From Alisma plantago-aquatica (lineage: Eukaryota > Streptophyta > Magnoliopsida > Alismatales > Alismataceae): a stretch of 64,000 nucleotides of DNA. Below, piece after piece: positions 45,804 to 58,600 of this stretch. The notes beneath the pieces are model-generated. The model saw only the letters and a list, made by a program, of their open reading frames with translations. It made no database searches and was not told the origin of the DNA. The position numbers and the translations under genes are program-made. The stretch's first letter is position 1; every line of letters begins with the position of its first letter. Location: positions 966,143,281-966,207,280 of the forward strand of contig OY856412.1 in NCBI GenBank assembly GCA_963693085.1, in the 5' to 3' direction.

Positions 45804-46400
45804 TGATGACTTCTATGAGATGATGTAGAAAATGGAAAGTGTCATATGTGTTGCGAACTACAAATTTGTTGTGCTTCTTCTTTAATCATTGTCTTTTTAT
45901 GTTAAGCCTAATTTGTTTCATTTTATTCTAGTTACGCAAGAATCACACACATATGATATATGATGTTTTGAATTCTTTTAAGATGAGTAAAAGAGATTAA
46001 TAACAAGTGAAATGAAGAAACATCTAGCTAGGTTCCCTGAACATTGTGAGTTTCCCCTGAGGGCCATACTAGGGAAACAAAACATATCTCCTTGTAGTAA
46101 CCAATGAATTATGAGAAGGATTTCTAGAGTGTGGAATGGGACCTTAAAGATTAGTCCACCAAGTTTTAGGAGTGAGTCATCTGGAGTGGCTCTGTCCATA
46201 AATCCTCACTGTGAAAATATATATCCATGAGGAATAGACTCTGATGAAATGAAATATGTGAAATATGAAAATATGAGAAATGTTGTGATATGTGATATAT
46301 TGTATTGTCGATTCCTATCTCGTGTACCCTTGATGAAAACGTGCACCTCTTTAGGCAACCCTGAGGTGGCGAAGGTCGATTGTTGATATCTTTTTTTTTT

Positions 46401-47790
46401 GGTTGGCCAAAACTCTGTTGCTTTTTTTGTATTTTTGTTCTTTGGTAAGTACAAAACTAGTTGGTCTCAAAATGAGAGCCAACCAAAAAGAAAACTATCT
46501 TTACATCACAGAAGAAAAGATATGAGCTATCTTTACATCCACAAGGATTCAGCAAGATGGCCCAAAAGAAAAAGACTCAAGAAGTATCTCCAGAAAAAAC
46601 TGCTTCAGTGAACAGAAATAAAAGCTCTACCATCACTTAGATCAAGTGAGTTGGGAACGGGCAAAAAAGCCATCAAGTAGCAGCTCCGAATCCCAACAGC
46701 ATCAAAGAACAACAGCCTCAGGAGGAAAAACCAACGACAAACCACAGGGAGAGCATCTAGGAGACCAAGAAGCATCTTCAGAAAAACCTGCTCCAGACTT
46801 CATATAACAACAGAGATTTCATAAGAGCTCGAGACATCACTTAGATCAAGTGAGAGGGGAGCGGACAAGAAAGCCAACAAGCAGCAGCTCAGAATTCCAG
46901 CAGCAACAGAGAGCATCAGCCTTCTGTAACATCGAACTTCTGCATCACCAACCAGAAGCTTTGGTCATTGAAAAGATGGTTTGTGTCTTCTCGCCAACAG
47001 CAGCCATAACCAGATATCTTTAGCACACAGCAGCAGCCATAAACGGGCATCACTCTTCCATAAAGCAGACCAAGGCTAAGAGCATCATCAAACAACCAAG
47101 CAGAGCAGGTACATCAAAGCTGCTCCCACCAGCAAGAAAAATTGAACAGAAATAGCAGTCTTCCAAAAGACATCCAACTCCAGACAACAGCTTGAGTGAG
47201 CTCTGCCACTCCTAACAGGATAAGCTCAACCACTCAAGCAAAAGCTCCAGCAAACAACGAGAAAGAAAGAAATCCCAGCAGCTTGGGAGAGCAAACAAGA
47301 TGAAGCCAACATCTTCAGACGCAACACCAGGTACTACCATAAAAACCAACAGCAGAGAAAAAAGAACAGAGCATAACAGCTTAAGAATTGGCAGGGTAAA
47401 AGCTCTTCACCCAACCATAGGCAACAGAACAACAGCTGAACCAACACCACAATAGGAAAAAGAAGACTCAGGGAGAAGGGAGCGTCGACATTCCAAGGAG
47501 TGGGGACTCGACCTTCATCCAAGAATCCGGTCAAAAGAGCAAGGAACAAATAAACCATCCTATAGAGAGCTCTGCCACTCCCGAGGGATAAGCTCATCCA
47601 CTATAGGCAAAACATCCAAAAGGAGAATCCTAGAACAAAGATAGGCTTCAAACAAAACCAGCAACAAAAGAAGCACAGACTTCAGAGGACAGCAATGAGA
47701 CCAAAGTAATCACCTTTAATTTTGTCCCATACACTTCTTACAGACAGAAATGAACCTTCATGACTTCTTCTGTTTCTTTCAGCCCATAAA
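46401..47790 (-). other. LINE 3' region, CAGC-rich with internal repeats
   Basis: About 1.4 kb between zf-RVT and the A-tail. It is richer in G and C than the LTR around it, and full of AACAGCAGC and AAGCTC phrases on plus. Two imperfect copies of a 190-205-bp unit are visible: GAAGTATCTCCAGAAAAA (46581) with CATCACTTAGATCAAGTGAG (46631), against GAAGCATCTTCAGAAAAA (46769) with the same 20-mer at 46835. A second pair, GAGCTCTGCCACTCC, is at about 47198 and 47568. The minus frame at 47597-47334 is hydrophobic and probably composition-driven. Confidence 0.75.
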
Positions 47791-47792
47791 TT

Positions 47793-48070
47793 TTAATGAC
47801 AAAAAAAGTAAAGAATCTTTGCAGACTTCCCAAGCATCAGCGCCTTATTCCAATTGTCAACATACTTCAAATTAGGCAGGTTGGCAGTATTAGAAATCCA
47901 CTCAAAAAAGTTCTTGCAAAAACCACATTCGAAGAATAAATGGTTGGTATCTTCATAGGAGTTAAGACAGAGATTGCACCTTGAAGTCACATGAATACCA
48001 ATCCTTCTGAGATAGTCATCATTAGGAAGCTTATTAAGAACCACTTTCCAAATATGACAAGAGAAATGTC
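47793..48070 (-). pseudogene. LINE zf-RVT remnant (insert in 5' LTR)
   Basis: Minus strand from 48062: CHIWKVVLNKLPNDDYLRRIG, then TSRCNLCLNSYEDTNHLFFECGFCKNFFEW. This is the zinc-binding domain at the LINE ORF2 C-terminus, with CxxC and HxxxxC ligands in place. The frame stays open from 48062 (HIW...) to 47793 without stops, a better state than other LINE copies here, which suits its nearly exact TSD. Upstream RT is missing through 5' truncation. Confidence 0.93.
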
Positions 48071-49263
48071 CGATTGTGGATATCTTAGGGTGGCCGACTA
48101 AATCCTAAGATAGTGAACGTGAGTTGTTGACAAGAGAATCATACGTGATGACTCCTACTTGGTGAGGTACAATACAAGTAGTGCCAGGGCAAATAAATAA
48201 AAGATGACTAGCCGTGTAGATAATGATTTCGAGTGTTTGTTATATTCCTTGTACTACTAGATGATAATTTTCCATTGTTGATCACATTTCTTCTTATGGA
48301 AAATAATCATTATGTTATAGATATTATCTATTTCATATTTATATATCTTGTTGACAAGTAGTAAATGTTGGAATTTATATCCACTCTCAAGATGATTTGG
48401 ATTGCTTGTCATTTGATAGCTTAGTTTGATATAATGTTTTATGAGTACTTCAGCTTCAGGCTTACATGATGTGTTCCTGGTCTGGCTCGTGAGGTGTCAC
48501 AAAGTTGAAGTTAATGTTATATATTGTTTCAAAATGTTTAGATCTTGACTTGTTACTCATACTAAAGGATTGCTAATCTGAAGTAAGATGTATCTATTGA
48601 TTTGTTCGCTCTAAAATATTTTTATTAAAGTTGGATTTGGGTTAAGTGATTACCTTATCTATTTGATTAGATTATTATTATAAATTGGATTAGACTAGAT
48701 ACTAGAACTATATGCTAGACCTTTCAATATCTGTAAGTTTCTTTTGAGTTCATTATACTTAATCTGATGTTGATGCATGTACCCATCTTGAGTGGGAGGT
48801 ATCCACTCACTGGGCTCTATATGAGTCTCATGAGGTTGTTTCAAATATTTTTAGGTATAATTCTATCCAGTGGAGAGGTCATGACAAAGAAGACATAAAT
48901 AGTTTAATCTAGATAAATTAGAATGTCCTTGTACACTCTCTTTCCCGGGATGGGTAGTATACTGAGTTTGTTGTTTCATGTACATGTAACTGATGTAAAC
49001 TGAACTACATGTGAGTAGTAAGATTTGATTTTTGATTTGTTAGAGTTGAATATGATTTGTGATATCTAAATGTGGTGTCCATTATGTGACATTGTTTTAG
49101 AAGGTTTTATGAGAAAGAAAAAGGAAAAATACATGTGTTTTTCATATACTTTTTAATCACCTTTGTTGAGAATTTGTTGTTTTGCTTCATAATCGAGATT
49201 AGGTTTAGGAATACCATATAACAATTGGCAGTTATGCTAATGAAAAGAGAGATCCCAACAATG

Positions 49264-49276
49264 TGCTATCAGAGCC
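49264..49276 (+). promoter_or_regulatory. PBS of the giant-LTR element
   Basis: TGCTATCAGAGCC differs by one base from the initiator Met-tRNA PBS TGGTATCAGAGCC and lies 3 nt after the 5' LTR. Confidence 0.93.
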
Positions 49277-50070
49277 TAGGTTAGACGAGTCTATAAGGAC
49301 AATATGATTTAGGATAAAATGAAAATGTGGATGTTGAATACAACTAGAATGATGTGCATACTGACTGAACTCAGTTCTAGATACTCTGGTCAAGTATGTG
49401 GGTGTTGAGATAAGCTAGTATGGAACTTTTGACTGTACATCTTCTGGCTTCCTTGACCAAGCATCCTGATGACTATAGTTTGGGAGTATAATAAGATGCA
49501 TGATAAAAAAATGGTGATAAAATGGTGTAAGAGGAAGGAATTTATAATTCAATATGGAATCCATGATAAGTAGAAAATTTCATATAGGAATGATGAAAGC
49601 CTAATGGATTATGAAGATAATTCCTAATGAGTTTGAACCCAAAAAATTGTAAAAAAATTATGAACGAAGAATGATGCACACTAAATATTATTCTTTATGA
49701 AGGAAATAAATGAATGCAGATGATAATATAGAATGAGTCATAATCTTGATCCATGAGATACATGATCAAATTTTAAAAGAATATGAAAGGTGATGTGAAC
49801 CACATCTTGATAAATGATGTATTACTATTATTTATGATTTAAATATTTATAATATTCAAGGAGAGAAATGATGATGATAAGGGATGAAATATTCATCTTA
49901 TTCTAAGAAAAATTTGAGATTCCAATGTAAAAGATCCAAGAAGCAAGAAAATGACGTCATATGAAAGAAATATAAAATGGAAATCATTCTAAATTGATGT
50001 CGAGGGAGATTAATGATTGGATGATATGATATTATTCTAGATATTTTTATGGATTTTAGGACAAAATCCT
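49277..50070 (+). other. Noncoding interior of the giant-LTR element
   Basis: AT-rich and stop-rich in all frames, with no gag or pol motif. Many short AATGATGA/GATAAT-type phrases occur but no clear repeat. This is effectively the whole internal domain. Confidence 0.85.
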
Positions 50071-50087
50071 AAAACGGAGGAAAGAAT
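50071..50087 (+). promoter_or_regulatory. Polypurine tract of the giant-LTR element
   Basis: AAAACGGAGGAAAGA lies immediately before the 3' LTR, interrupted by one C. Confidence 0.8.
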
Positions 50088-51667
50088 TTCTAATGACTCA
50101 TTTTTAGATTAATCATGTAATTAGGGTTTACTTGGATGATTGCATGCTTAACCAGATTGATCATTGTTTAAAGCTTGATTAATGGTGGTAGTTTAATTGT
50201 GATGTTTTAAACATAATGAGAAGCTTTAATCATACTTTTATTCAAATAATTAGAGTTTGAGAATTGAAAACCCTAATTGGCCAAATTAGGGTTTTGATAG
50301 CATATGAATACAAAATTTGATAAGTATAGAGGTGCGCTAAATGATTTTGAGTATTTTACATATGATTTAGTAGAAATTTAGATATGGTTTGGATAAACCA
50401 AATGTAATAATTCTTACAAAATTCAGAATTTTTAAATAATTTTATGACCTGTTTGTTGGCCAAGTTTCCCCAGGACAAACTTAGCCAACCATGTATTCAA
50501 GCTGAAATATAACAATATGGTATTTGAATTTTATCTTTTTATTGATACATATAAATGATGTGAAATTTTAGCTTATACTTGAAAAGTAAATTTCCAACAT
50601 CCTCACAAATTTTCATAATATTTGAATGATGTTTGATCTCTACAAAGAAGGGTGTCGGTCAAGTTTTTCTCCAAGATAAACTCATCCGACCAAGCTTTCC
50701 AGCTGAAAAACAACATTCTTGTATTTGATTTTTATTTATATATCAGTAGTTTGCTTTCATATAAATTTTTTACTAGACATCTGAAATTATATTTAAGATG
50801 ACATGTAATTTTTTATTAATTATTGTAATAGATATGACCTATTCAGTAGATAATTTTCAGTAACATATTTTATCATAGAAAAATCTGTGAATTTAAAGAT
50901 AGTGTAATTTTGGGTCAATTGCAAGCACCTTAATCTATATGAGCAAACTAGAACCCAAGAAGATCTCATATTTGATGATCCATTCCAGAGAAACAAAATC
51001 CTAGAGAGAGAGAGGAGAGCTAGGGTTTTGAGAGGAGAAAGTAGTGGAGATGTGGACCTAACCTTTCTCTATTTGAGATATGATAAATCAAGTAAATTTA
51101 GCTTCTTTGCATAGTCTTTCATGGTGAATCTTCTATCATATGTCTAGATTCTGTACCTCCTCTTATTTGATTCGAAATGGTTTCAAATCTTCTCCTTTTC
51201 TCACTCTTCTCTTTTAATCTCCATTTCTATGGTTTCTGAGTTGAGAGGAGGAAGAAATGGATCCAATTACTAGAGTTGGATTGGATTTCTAGAAATTCAA
51301 AGGTTGACCTATGCTTTTAAGGTTCTTTTCACCTTAGGTGAGTGTTTATATCCCTATTATACTTTGTATTCATGTTGAAAGCCAAATTATATTTGGCTAA
51401 AATATTCAGAAACCTTGCTTGTATTTGTATGTGATTGGAAATTGATTTAGAAAGGTATTAGGGAATCAAATTCTTATGATTTTGATTATTTCTCATTGAA
51501 TGGAACTTGATAAGTTCCTGATATACTGATTGGTGTTCCATGCAAATCTCTATGGATAAATGACTATGATATTTCATGTGAATATTGCTTAAAAATAAGA
51601 CCATTCTTCCATATGCTTGGTGATTGAATTGACATGTCTAGAATCATATTTGAATTGTATTAGAATG

Positions 51668-52370
51668 AATTATAGAAGTAATTCGTGGAGTCTAAGTACA
51701 GAGGTGCAAATGATTAGTGGAACTTTCTGAATGAGAAGCTTCTGCCTTGGAGGATCTCCTACAACTCCCTGCAGGTGCCTTGGCATACAATCCTTTGGTG
51801 CAAGACACACACACACCCAAATGGAGTTTATGTGTGTATAGAGGACTCATGAGAAAGCTCTCAAACCATGGATAGGGTGAGGAAGTGGGGTCTGGATGTC
51901 AACCCTACGTTCCTACTCTATAAGGAGGAAAACAAATCACATGAACATATCTTCTTCATGTGCATATACAATTATTATATCTGGTGCAGAATCAACCTCA
52001 AACTTGGATGGGGGGTTTCCCCTCCTATGGAGCTTCATGGGTCTATTTGTGGATGAAAGAAAGGTTCTAGAAGAGTAATATGGAGCTATTTGGTAGCTCC
52101 TTCTTCTATTTATGTGCTTCTCAGTTTGGACTTAGAGGAATAGTAGACTTCATGAGAAGAGACAAATGGATTCCAATGTTCTTTTTGAGTGCATCATGAC
52201 AATGATCCAACTGGTAGCAAAGGCTAAATTGAGGATGATAGCCCTGGTTGAGAATTCTATACTTAGAATGTGAGCTTTTTTAGTGTAACTGACATGTATA
52301 GTTTGGGATTTTGTATACCCCATACTTTTCTTAATATGATTTACTAAGATCCAAAAAAAATTATATAAGT
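51668..52370 (+). mobile_element. 5'-truncated LINE inserted in the 3' LTR, with TSD
   Basis: Flanked by AATTATAGAAGT (51668-51679) and AATTATATAAGT (52359-52370), 11 of 12 bases identical, and ending in an A run (52353-52360). The 5' LTR lacks it at 44220. The insert is about 0.68 kb, the last part of a plus-strand LINE. Confidence 0.95.
51740..52290 (+). pseudogene. LINE zf-RVT remnant (insert in 3' LTR)
   Basis: A stop-broken lead-in, VPWHTILWCKTHTHPNGVYV, precedes the open frame 51868-52056: DRVRKWGLDVNPTFLLYKEE and ENKSHEHIFFMCIYNYYIW. This is the zf-RVT phrase that usually has CxLCxEExESHEHLFFxC; the first two Cys ligands are missing or replaced (LLYKEE for LLCKEE). The lineage differs from the other LINE copies in the window by its KWGLDVNP signature. 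Confidence 0.92.
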
Positions 52371-53759
52371 GTATTGTTGAATCTTACTAAAATGGAATAT
52401 GGTATATACACAAGAATAAGAATGAGGTGGCCATATTCCCTATTTAGGGTTTGTATTGAAGGATTGAATCAATTGATTCAATTAATCAATGCATACTTAT
52501 GATTGATGAATGAAATATGTGGAAATGGAAACTAGAGTTTTCAAGTGTCTGAATAGACCTAAGGAACCCTGATGCACCATGATGAGAATACCTTAATGAT
52601 ATGATTCTTATGGTGTGTTGAACTAAGAATGAACTCTTGAAAACTCTAGAAGTTTAGTATTAAGATGAGTACGAGTGATAATGCTAGAACTTGTATGTAT
52701 TGTTCTAAATGTAATGAAATGTTGAATTGTAGGTATTAACACTTGAATTGAAGATGATGAGTCTTATTAATATGATCTAAGACTAATGCATCTATTTTGG
52801 TGTGACTTATGAAATGATGATTAAACTCTCACATTAATGTGGGTACTTTTATACAATTACATAACAACAAATTTTGAAGGATGATTAGAAATTATTGTGT
52901 AAGAAGATGCAACCCTAATTCATTATTTTTACCTAAAGTGAACAATATATATAAGGAATTATTATTGTTGATTATAGGAATGCCATTAGAAGTCCATGAC
53001 ATGTTACCCTTATCTCAATATATGAAACAATATGAACAAAAATGTACTAAACGGTGATGGCAATTCAAAGACGAAACTAATGAAGTAATTATGATGAAGT
53101 CTTTAAATTTTTTTTTTTAATTACATGTGTCTTAATCCAAATTGAATTAAATATACTAAAATTAGACTTTTTTGCATGTTAAAGAGAAGAAAAACATTGT
53201 ATATCAAGTGATTTACGAATTTTTGGTTCCAATAATGTTATGAATAAGAAATTAGTAGATGTATGTAAGAGCCTAACCCTAACTATATAGTGATGAGTTA
53301 CATGATTCTGATGAATAACAATCTCAAATGAGGGATTAAGGAATGCACATAACTGTAGTTGATTCAACTAAAAGTTGATTGAGTTGATTTATAAGAATGT
53401 GTTCTTGTATTGTGATTGTTTGATACAATACTTGTACTCTAAGGATGGACTAATAGTAAAGACTTCAAGCGATATTCAACATGTATTTATTAGTAACCCT
53501 AACCAACTAATGCAAAATAAAAGAAGAAGAGAACTAAGTTTGTTATGCATGTTTATGCATGAAATTTATTTGCATTTATTGAAATTGGATGGAATAAGTA
53601 TATGTTGTATGATAAATCTATTTGGAGTATGGTGAATGATACAAGATATCTATATGGTTTTATTGTTTCTATTGTATCTATGAATATTTCTTGAGAATTG
53701 TGATATATAATGAACTAATAAGAAATATGTTGAGAGTAAATTTAACATGCCCTGATTAC

Positions 53760-53895
53760 ATTGAAGAAACCTTGATGAGGGTAAATGTTGAACAATGAGA
53801 TTATGTCTCAGGCTGAAAGCCCACTGATGATGATAAAACCCTAATGGGGTAAATGCTAGACAATGAGATTATGTCTTGGGCTGAAATCCCATTGA
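53760..53895 (+). repeat. 68-bp tandem repeat within the 3' LTR
   Basis: CAATGAGATTATGTCT occurs at 53793 and 53861, the same 68-bp spacing as in the 5' LTR. Confidence 0.9.
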
Positions 53896-55654
53896 TGATG
53901 ATTGCTGTAAAATGATGTAGAAAATGGAAAGAATCATATGTGTTGTGAACTATAGATTTGTTGTGCTTATTTATTTAATCATTGTCTTTTTTGTTAAGAG
54001 TAATATATTTCATGTTATTCTAGTTACACAAGAATACACACATATGATATATGATGTTTTGAATTATTTTAACAAGTGGAATGATGAAACATCTAGATGG
54101 GTGCCTGAAACTCCATGAGTTTCCCCCAAGGACCACACTGGGGAAATAAAATAGATATCCTTGTAGTAATCAATGAATTATGAGAAGGATTTCTAGAGTG
54201 TGCATCGAGACCTTAAAGGTTAGACCACCATAATTTAGGAGTGAGTCATCTGGAGTGGCTCTAAACCTAAATTCTCAATGCAAAAGTCTATGTCCATGAG
54301 GAATAGACTCCGATGAAATGAAATATGTGAATTATGAAAAATATGAGAAATGTTGTGATATGTGATATGTGATATAATATTTTGTTGTTCCGATCTTGTG
54401 TATAGGAGATGAGGACGTGAGCCTCTTTAGGAAACCCTGAGGTAGCCAAGGTCTATTATTGATATCTTTCGGTGGCCATCTAAACCCTAATATAGTGATA
54501 GTGAGTTGTTGGCACGAGAATCAGGCACGACTACATCTACTTGGTGAGGTACAAGACAAATAGTTTTATAGAAAATCAAGTAAAGATGGCAAGACGTGTA
54601 GAATATGATTTTGATTGTTTGTTATATTCCTTATATTACTATATGATAATTTTCCATTGTTGATCATGTTTCTTGTTGTGGAAAATAATCATTATCTTGT
54701 ATAAATTATTTGTTTCATATTTTGATTTGTCTTGTTGACAAGTAGTAAATGTTGAAATGTATATCCACTCTGAAGATGATTTGGGTTGCTTGTCATTTGA
54801 TAGTTTTTTTGGTACACATGTTTTATGTGTACTTCAGCTTTAGGACTACATGATGTGTTCTTGGTATGGCTAGTGAGTTGTCACAAAGTTGATGTTAACA
54901 TTATATATCAATTCAAAATATTTATATCTTAACTTGTTACTCATAGTAAAGGATTGCTAATCTGATATAAGATGTATCTATTGATTTGTTGATAGACACG
55001 CTCGAAATGATTTTTATTGAAGTTGGATTTGGTTTAAGTGATTACCTTATTTTTTGATTAGATTACCATTGTAAAATGGATTTTACTAGATGCTAGAACT
55101 ATATGCTAGACCTTTCAATATCTATAAGTTTCTTTTGAGTTCGTTATACTTAATATGATGTCGATGCATGTACCTAACTTTAGTGGGAGGTATCCACTTA
55201 CTAGGGCTCTATATGAGTCTCATGTGGTTGTTTCAAATGTTTTTAGGTATAATGTTATCCAAAAGAGTGGTCGTGACAAAAAAGACACAAACAAAATAAT
55301 CTAGATAGATTAGAATGTCCATGCACACTCTTTCTCAGGATGGGTAGTATATTGAGTTTGTTGTTTCATGTACATGTAACTGATGTAAACTAAACTGCAC
55401 GTGAGCAGTAGGATTTGATTTTGGATTTGATAGAGTTGAATATTATTTTGATATCTTAATGTGGTATTCGTGATGTGACATTTTTATAGAAGGTTTTATG
55501 AGAAAGAGAAAAAAAATTACTTGTGATTTTCATATATTGTTTTAATTGCCTTTGTTGAGAATTTTTTGTTTTGCTTCATAATTAGGATTAGGTTTAGGGA
55601 TTCTCTCTAATGGTTGGAATTTATGCTAATCAAAAGAAAGGTCCTGACAGTAAG

Positions 55655-58600
55655 GACCATGGAAGACATGGTGACATTCACCTTCATGGATGGAACACCC
55701 AAGACATTCATATTAGATAAATAGATTATGAACTTCATGCAAAATGACCTAGGGAATTTCTCTAGACATTATTTTTTTCAATGATACTAGATATGTGCTT
55801 GAATAAATAACATAAGTGTTTATTATGAGGGCATGACTTCTAGTTGCAAATCATATGGTGAAAGCACAAATAACACTCTATCCATAAGTCTCAGGGTTTA
55901 CAAGCCTAATCTAGATGATGTACATAGAATACTCCCTTGTAAAAGGTGGCTTTGAAAGAGGATTCACGCATACACAAATTTTAAATTCCCCTTGGATGGC
56001 AAGTGGGAAATGATAGGACTACGTCTGAATGAAGAAAGTATATGATTTTATTTCCCTTGTATGGAAAGGGATTCTCACACTTTTTTCATAAAAGAATAAG
56101 AAAATGTGTTTCTTACATATCAAGGGAAAGGTGGGGATGATAAGGCTTCATTTAATGGCCCTGGGTTGACTTTGTGGTTGGGTGGGATATGCATCTTAAA
56201 AATAGACTCATACAACTTCTCTTATGGGTTACCCCATGTGACTTTTAACTTTTGACCACTTATCCTTACACAACTATGGAAGATTATAGTTTTCATCTCA
56301 TGTTTGGATACTAGTATGGTCTAATTAAGTGAGACATCATATAAATATAATTGAATTAGGTGAGTGAGTCTCCTATTTAAGGCTCAACTTCTATTCATCC
56401 GCATATATGGTATGTGGAAGTGCGGACCTTTCTACATTCTCTAGCAGGTCTCTATCAGAAGTGATTATATATTAAAACCAAGAATATTGAATCTTCCTCA
56501 ACACATTAATGAAAATAGTGATAGAGATTTGTGTTTGTATAATTTCTTGGTTCATGTGAACTTTTTAAGACATTCTTGATCTCTTATTCTTTATAAAAAA
56601 TGGGTTTTATTGCTTATTATAGTTGTATACTCAAATCTTGTTCAAGGCTATCATATCAATCATTTCAATCATAATCCTAGGATTCTAAGTAGGTTCGTGC
56701 TCTATAGTGAGTTTGTGGACCATGTGATCTCATCTTAGGGGATTTGAATTACTTTATAGACTCAAATCTTCCATGTACCATAAAACAAGGAGGTGATAAA
56801 TTTCGTAGCATTATTCCATGGAATTGTTTTTTTTGGGGTGGGTTAAAAAAGTAGGTTCACTTAAATTAATCCTTAAGTTGGCATGATGTGGCTCATAGGA
56901 AAAATTACCAAAGGTTGTAATTAGCATCTGCAACCTAATGGTTTTGGAAAATATTGTTACTAAAAGATCAAAATTTTGGCACCCTTTCAACGATGTTTTG
57001 GTTTTTTTTTAAAAGGGTTTACCAAGTGGTAGAAAACCAAGAAACATTTAAATTGTATCTAGGGTTTAAAAAGTGTTTATTACACTCTTTGTATACTCTT
57101 TATTGAACAAGTGGATCCCCCCATCTTATCCAACATGAGTTTAACAAATGTATCATCAATCTCTCTGCACGTGTTCTTACAGTAGGTGAAATGGATGTCC
57201 TTAGCTCAGCTTGGCGTATAACTGACTTCATTCCTACATAGGTCTCCCAGTTCACCTAGAGGGTGCTTCACTCTATATATACCTCCTTATCACAGTCACC
57301 ACAATCATTGGTAGAAGGGAGTGGACACATTGGGGTTAAGGATTATCCCACTTGCTAGGGGTCCCTACCACTATTGATGTCTTGGTATTTTTTGACTACA
57401 CAATATGAGTGTTACATTTCCATATTGTAACATTAGGAAGGTTAGAGTCCTAAGTTCAATGTGTTGATTTTTAAAATCCAAAACTCACTTTTTCAATAAT
57501 ATGTCCATGTGAGCACATTCAAAACCACAAGATAATCAGAAAAGGAATAAAGAAAAACATTAATGTAATTCCCTACAAGCATTTTATTAATAAGTATTTT
57601 CTAAAAGCAACCTACAAGACAAAAATTGACCATCAAAGCACTGAAACCATGTTTACATTTTCATAAGCATGTTAATCAACGATCGTTTCATTATCTTTCA
57701 TTCAATGGCTACAGATGGGTCCTACTCTCACAAATATCATATCTTTTTATTTCTTATATTTTTATATAGTTTTTGATATAGTTTTGAGTATTAGATTATT
57801 TAGAAAACATGACTCCTATTAATGTTGAAAAGGAAAAAAAAGGAAAGAAAGAAGATAAATAATAGAGAAATGATCGATCATTGTGGAGAAAATGATTTCA
57901 AGTCTATGAGGGGAGACTCAAAATGAATATGTGACACATTTAAGATGAAATGAAATCAAGTACAACCTCCATGGCTTATAGGTGAACATATTCACAGAGC
58001 TAGACATCTTTTTCCTAGTTGTATGATCGTATCAATTTGTGATTTTGTTCCATAATTATCTAAAAGTTAGCGACAAAACTAGTAGAATGTTGGATTGTTG
58101 GATAGAATTTGAATATGTAGATTGCCAATTATCCCAGGGAGGTTATGTCTCACACGGTCACCAAGTAACAATTTTGATCATGATCCCAATATCCCCCGTA
58201 AGGCATGAAGAAAATATTTACGAAGATATATGCAACAAATTGTCATCCTTATTGATAAAAGTATATATCAAAAGAGAAAGGGATTAGAATGTAGAATACC
58301 CTTTGGGTTTGAGGATTGACAACGATCTTTGGGGGATAGGTCGCATCAGACCAAGAAAAAGTTTTTATCATGGATTCAAAGGCCCTCTATATCCTTATGT
58401 CATACATTCAAGAGGAGACATTTAATGGATAGACATCCATGTCAATAAAAAATCAGATTGGAAAGGAAATATTTTATTTGGTGCATAAGTACACACTCTC
58501 TAAACAAAATCTTGATAACTATAACAAATCTATATAGGTCAAGGCCTCAAACAAGTCTGATACTCAAGTCCCTAATTGAGTTTCCAATATGGTTTTGAAT

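Larger units (their letters stand above)
46377..48085 (-). mobile_element. 5'-truncated LINE inserted in the 5' LTR, with TSD
   Basis: A 15-bp duplication flanks it: CGATTGTTGATATCT (46377-46391) and CGATTGTGGATATCT (48071-48085), one mismatch. The left side opens with a T run at 46391-46400, the A-tail of a minus-strand insertion. The insert is absent from the corresponding place in the 3' LTR (about 54470), which confirms the insertion point. Length is about 1.68 kb, so only the 3' end of the LINE was copied. Confidence 0.96.
42629..49260 (+). repeat. 5' LTR of the giant-LTR element
   Basis: The LTR starts TGTAACGATCCATTTTCAG and ends GAGATCCCAACA. It is 6632 bp with an inserted LINE (46392-48085 including one TSD copy), so about 4938 bp originally. 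It aligns collinearly with 50088-55649 over its whole length, for example at 42640/50100, 44280/52425, 45300/53395, 46230/54300 and 48970/55340. In sampled stretches roughly one base in eight differs. No protein-coding domain is seen. An AG-rich leader with GGAGAGCTAGGGTTTTGAG at 43560 may be transcribed. Confidence 0.93.
50088..55649 (+). repeat. 3' LTR of the giant-LTR element
   Basis: 5562 bp including a LINE insert (51680-52370), about 4871 bp originally. Its first bases are altered (TTCTAATGACTCATTTT against TGTAACGATCCATTTT), so the canonical TG is lost here. It ends GTCCTGACA just before the right TSD. Like its partner it has no coding domain. Confidence 0.93.
42624..55654 (+). mobile_element. 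Giant-LTR, noncoding-interior (LARD-like) retrotransposon with TSD
   Basis: Two LTRs (42629-49260 and 50088-55649) enclose 827 bp. The element starts TGTAACGATCC and ends GTCCTGACA. It is flanked by an exact 5-bp duplication GTAAG at 42624-42628 and 55650-55654. A Met-tRNA PBS follows the 5' LTR and a polypurine tract precedes the 3' LTR. Removing one LINE from each LTR leaves about 4938 and 4871 bp. The interior has no open frame of note. LTRs this long around so small a noncoding interior fit the LARD class, which depends on proteins from other elements. Confidence 0.92.

Noticed and set aside
47334..47597. Hydrophobic 87-residue minus frame as a membrane protein
   Set aside because: It arises from CAGC/AAC-rich composition in the LINE 3' region; no homologous motif is visible.
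58039..58287. 82-residue plus frame as a small gene
   Set aside because: No recognisable motif or start context; surrounding sequence is stop-rich and could be any decayed repeat.
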